A stretch of 64,000 nt of DNA from positions 1-64,000 of the forward strand of contig NZ_DF967531.1 in the NCBI RefSeq assembly GCF_000971475.1. The letters run 5' to 3'. A program made the position numbers and the translations under genes. The stretch's first letter is position 1. Each line of letters opens with the position of its first letter. Positions 62,975 through 64,000 of the stretch are shown piece by piece. The stretch is from Sulfuricella sp. T08 (GTDB lineage Bacteria; Pseudomonadota; Gammaproteobacteria; Burkholderiales; Sulfuricellaceae). Below the pieces are notes generated by a model. The model had not been told where the DNA came from. It did no database searches and saw only the letters and a list, made by a program, of their open reading frames with translations.

Positions 62975-63735
62975 CCCAGTCCTTTCATGATTCCCCGAGC
63001 ATTGACCGTAGTCACCTCGATGACCTGGTCCAGGCCGATGCCACGCAATTCAGCCAGGGTCTTGGCGATGCGTGGCAAGTATTCCGGGCTGTTGCGCGCC
63101 TTGCCGATGAACGCCGGCGGAATGTCCGGCGCATCGGTTTCTAGCACGATGCTGTCCAGCGGCAGGGTGGCGGCAAGCTCGCGCAGCCTGGTGGCGCGGT
63201 CATAAGTCATGGCACCGCCGAAGCCGAGCTTGAATCCCAGTTTGATGAATTCTTCCGCCTGCTGGCGGCTGCCGTTGAAGGCATGGGCGATGCCGCCTTT
63301 CACCTTGGCAAGGCGCAAAAACTTCAGCACCGTATCCTGCGCCTTACGGATGTGCAACAACACCGGCAGGTCGAATTCCCGTGCAATTTTCAGTTGCTCG
63401 GCAAAATAGAATTCCTGACGCTCGCGGTCGTAATCCGGCACAAAAAAGTCCAGGCCGATTTCACCGATAGCAACCGGGCGGTGCCGAACGATCAACTCGC
63501 GCAGCACAGTTAAATCTTCCGGCACTGCGCTATCCACATACATGGGATGAATGCCCAGCGCCGGGAAGCAGCCGGGATAGCGCTCGCAAGTCGCCAACAG
63601 CGCGCTGAAGCCGGCTCGCTCCACGCCGGGAACCACAATGACCCCGACCCCGGCTGCGCGGGCGTGCGCCGCCACTTCGTCGCGGTCGGCATCGAATTCG
63701 GCGGCATCGAGATGACAGTGAGTGTCGATCAGCAT
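62971..63735 (-). CDS. TatD-family metal-dependent hydrolase
   Basis: A deoxyribonuclease/hydrolase of the TatD amidohydrolase fold, 254 residues. It has the N-terminal metal site LIDTHCHLDAAEFD, GIHPMYVDS, AIGEIGLDF, LLHIRKAQDTVL and the C-terminal ETDAPDIPP. YcfH- or TatD-like by sequence; it is not linked to the tat genes here. It lies between a P-type ATPase and a CDF gene on the minus strand. Confidence 0.93.
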   Translation of the reverse strand: MLIDTHCHLDAAEFDADRDEVAAHARAAGVGVIVVPGVERAGFSALLATCERYPGCFPALGIHPMYVDSAVPEDLTVLRELIVRHRPVAIGEIGLDFFVPDYDRERQEFYFAEQLKIAREFDLPVLLHIRKAQDTVLKFLRLAKVKGGIAHAFNGSRQQAEEFIKLGFKLGFGGAMTYDRATRLRELAATLPLDSIVLETDAPDIPPAFIGKARNSPEYLPRIAKTLAELRGIGLDQVIEVTTVNARGIMKGLG

Positions 63736-63744
63736 GGCTCTATT

Positions 63745-64000
63745 CTAACCCCTCCGCCGCCAGGCTTTTTCCGCCTCGATGACGAAATAAATGACCAGCC
63801 CGACCGCCACGATCCGCGCCCAGTCGTCGAGGCCGATCGGCGCGCTGGCGAACAGGCGGTTCATCACCGGCGCATAGGTGAAAAACAGCTGCAGCAGGAT
63901 CATCAGTCCGACCCCGCTCCACAGCCAGGCGTTGGAAAAAAATCCGACATGGAACGGCGAGTGGGTCATCGAGCGGCAGTTGAACAGATAGAACAGCTCG
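63745..64000 (-). CDS. P-type cation ATPase, C-terminal fragment (cut by window edge)
   Basis: The 84 or so codons in the window read ELFYLFNCRSMTHSPFHVGFF then NAWLWSGVGLMILLQLFFTY and APIGLDDWARIVAVGLVIYFVIEAEK. The FYLFNCRS motif and the two membrane spans match the C-terminal Cation_ATPase_C domain of P-type ATPases of the calcium or sodium/potassium branch. The gene continues to the right of the window; its stop is 9 nt before tatD. Confidence 0.85.
   Translation of the reverse strand, partial: ELFYLFNCRSMTHSPFHVGFFSNAWLWSGVGLMILLQLFFTYAPVMNRLFASAPIGLDDWARIVAVGLVIYFVIEAEKAWRRRG

Overview
The window reads as a chromosomal segment of a betaproteobacterium, most likely of the Nitrosomonadales (Sulfuricella, Gallionella or Thiobacillus type). 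This rests on the tRNA-Thr/Tyr/Gly/Thr-tuf order, a complete his operon joined to murA and tatABC, a three-gene bc1 complex beside sspAB, a short-form HisG, the kdsDC-lptCAB-rpoN-hpf-ptsN-hprK-rapZ cluster and moderately high GC. Genus is inference; I ran no database search.

Layout. 1-700: start of tuf and four tRNA genes on the minus strand with a clear promoter. 947-4752: sspBA and petABC (Rieske, cytochrome b, cytochrome c1). 5015-8953: a Nif3-like protein, a DegS/HtrA-like protease and a diguanylate cyclase with a periplasmic heme motif and a cytosolic cysteine cluster. 8950-24708: a long minus-strand block read from a short DUF72-like gene through mlaFEDCB, an ABC exporter, ibaG/bolA, grxD, murA, hisGDCBHAFIE and a HIT protein to tatABC. 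It joins outer-membrane lipid transport, peptidoglycan precursor synthesis, histidine synthesis and Tat export. 24750-42258: an MSHA-like type IV pilus assembly cluster (mshM, L, N, E, G, I-like, J-like, K-like), two minor pilin-like genes, an ABC ATPase and its likely permease at opposite ends, a two-component system and a separate prepilin with its own promoter and terminator. 42280-54888: a Kef-type antiporter, the KDO/LPS-transport/sigma-54/nitrogen-PTS cluster, a NusG-II protein and Gx transporter bracketed by inverted repeats, ubiX and a PPOX-fold protein. 54901-57901: small unassigned genes.

Accessory region. Between 57902 and 60171 lie a decayed integron and a candidate attenuator. 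The integron has a frameshifted, truncated intI remnant on the minus strand, an attI-like core site, and two promoterless cassettes each ending in an attC site with the expected paired arms and extrahelical base. Just after it, a strong promoter begins a transcript almost exactly at the ATG of a 32-codon, arginine-rich ORF. A strong intrinsic terminator follows, then an EamA-family exporter gene. A 9-nt segment of the small ORF is identical to the 3' arm of the terminator, so it can form an antiterminator. These two are the most interesting signals in the window.

The right end carries tcdA, a cation diffusion facilitator, a TatD hydrolase and the C-terminal end of a P-type ATPase, all on the minus strand. 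Several dispersed repeat families (CTCTCCC/GGGAGAG palindromes, CCGCAGAGGACGC, CCTGGATGGAGCG) sit in the gaps, and in two cases inside reading frames (lptA N-terminus, Gx-transporter C-terminus).
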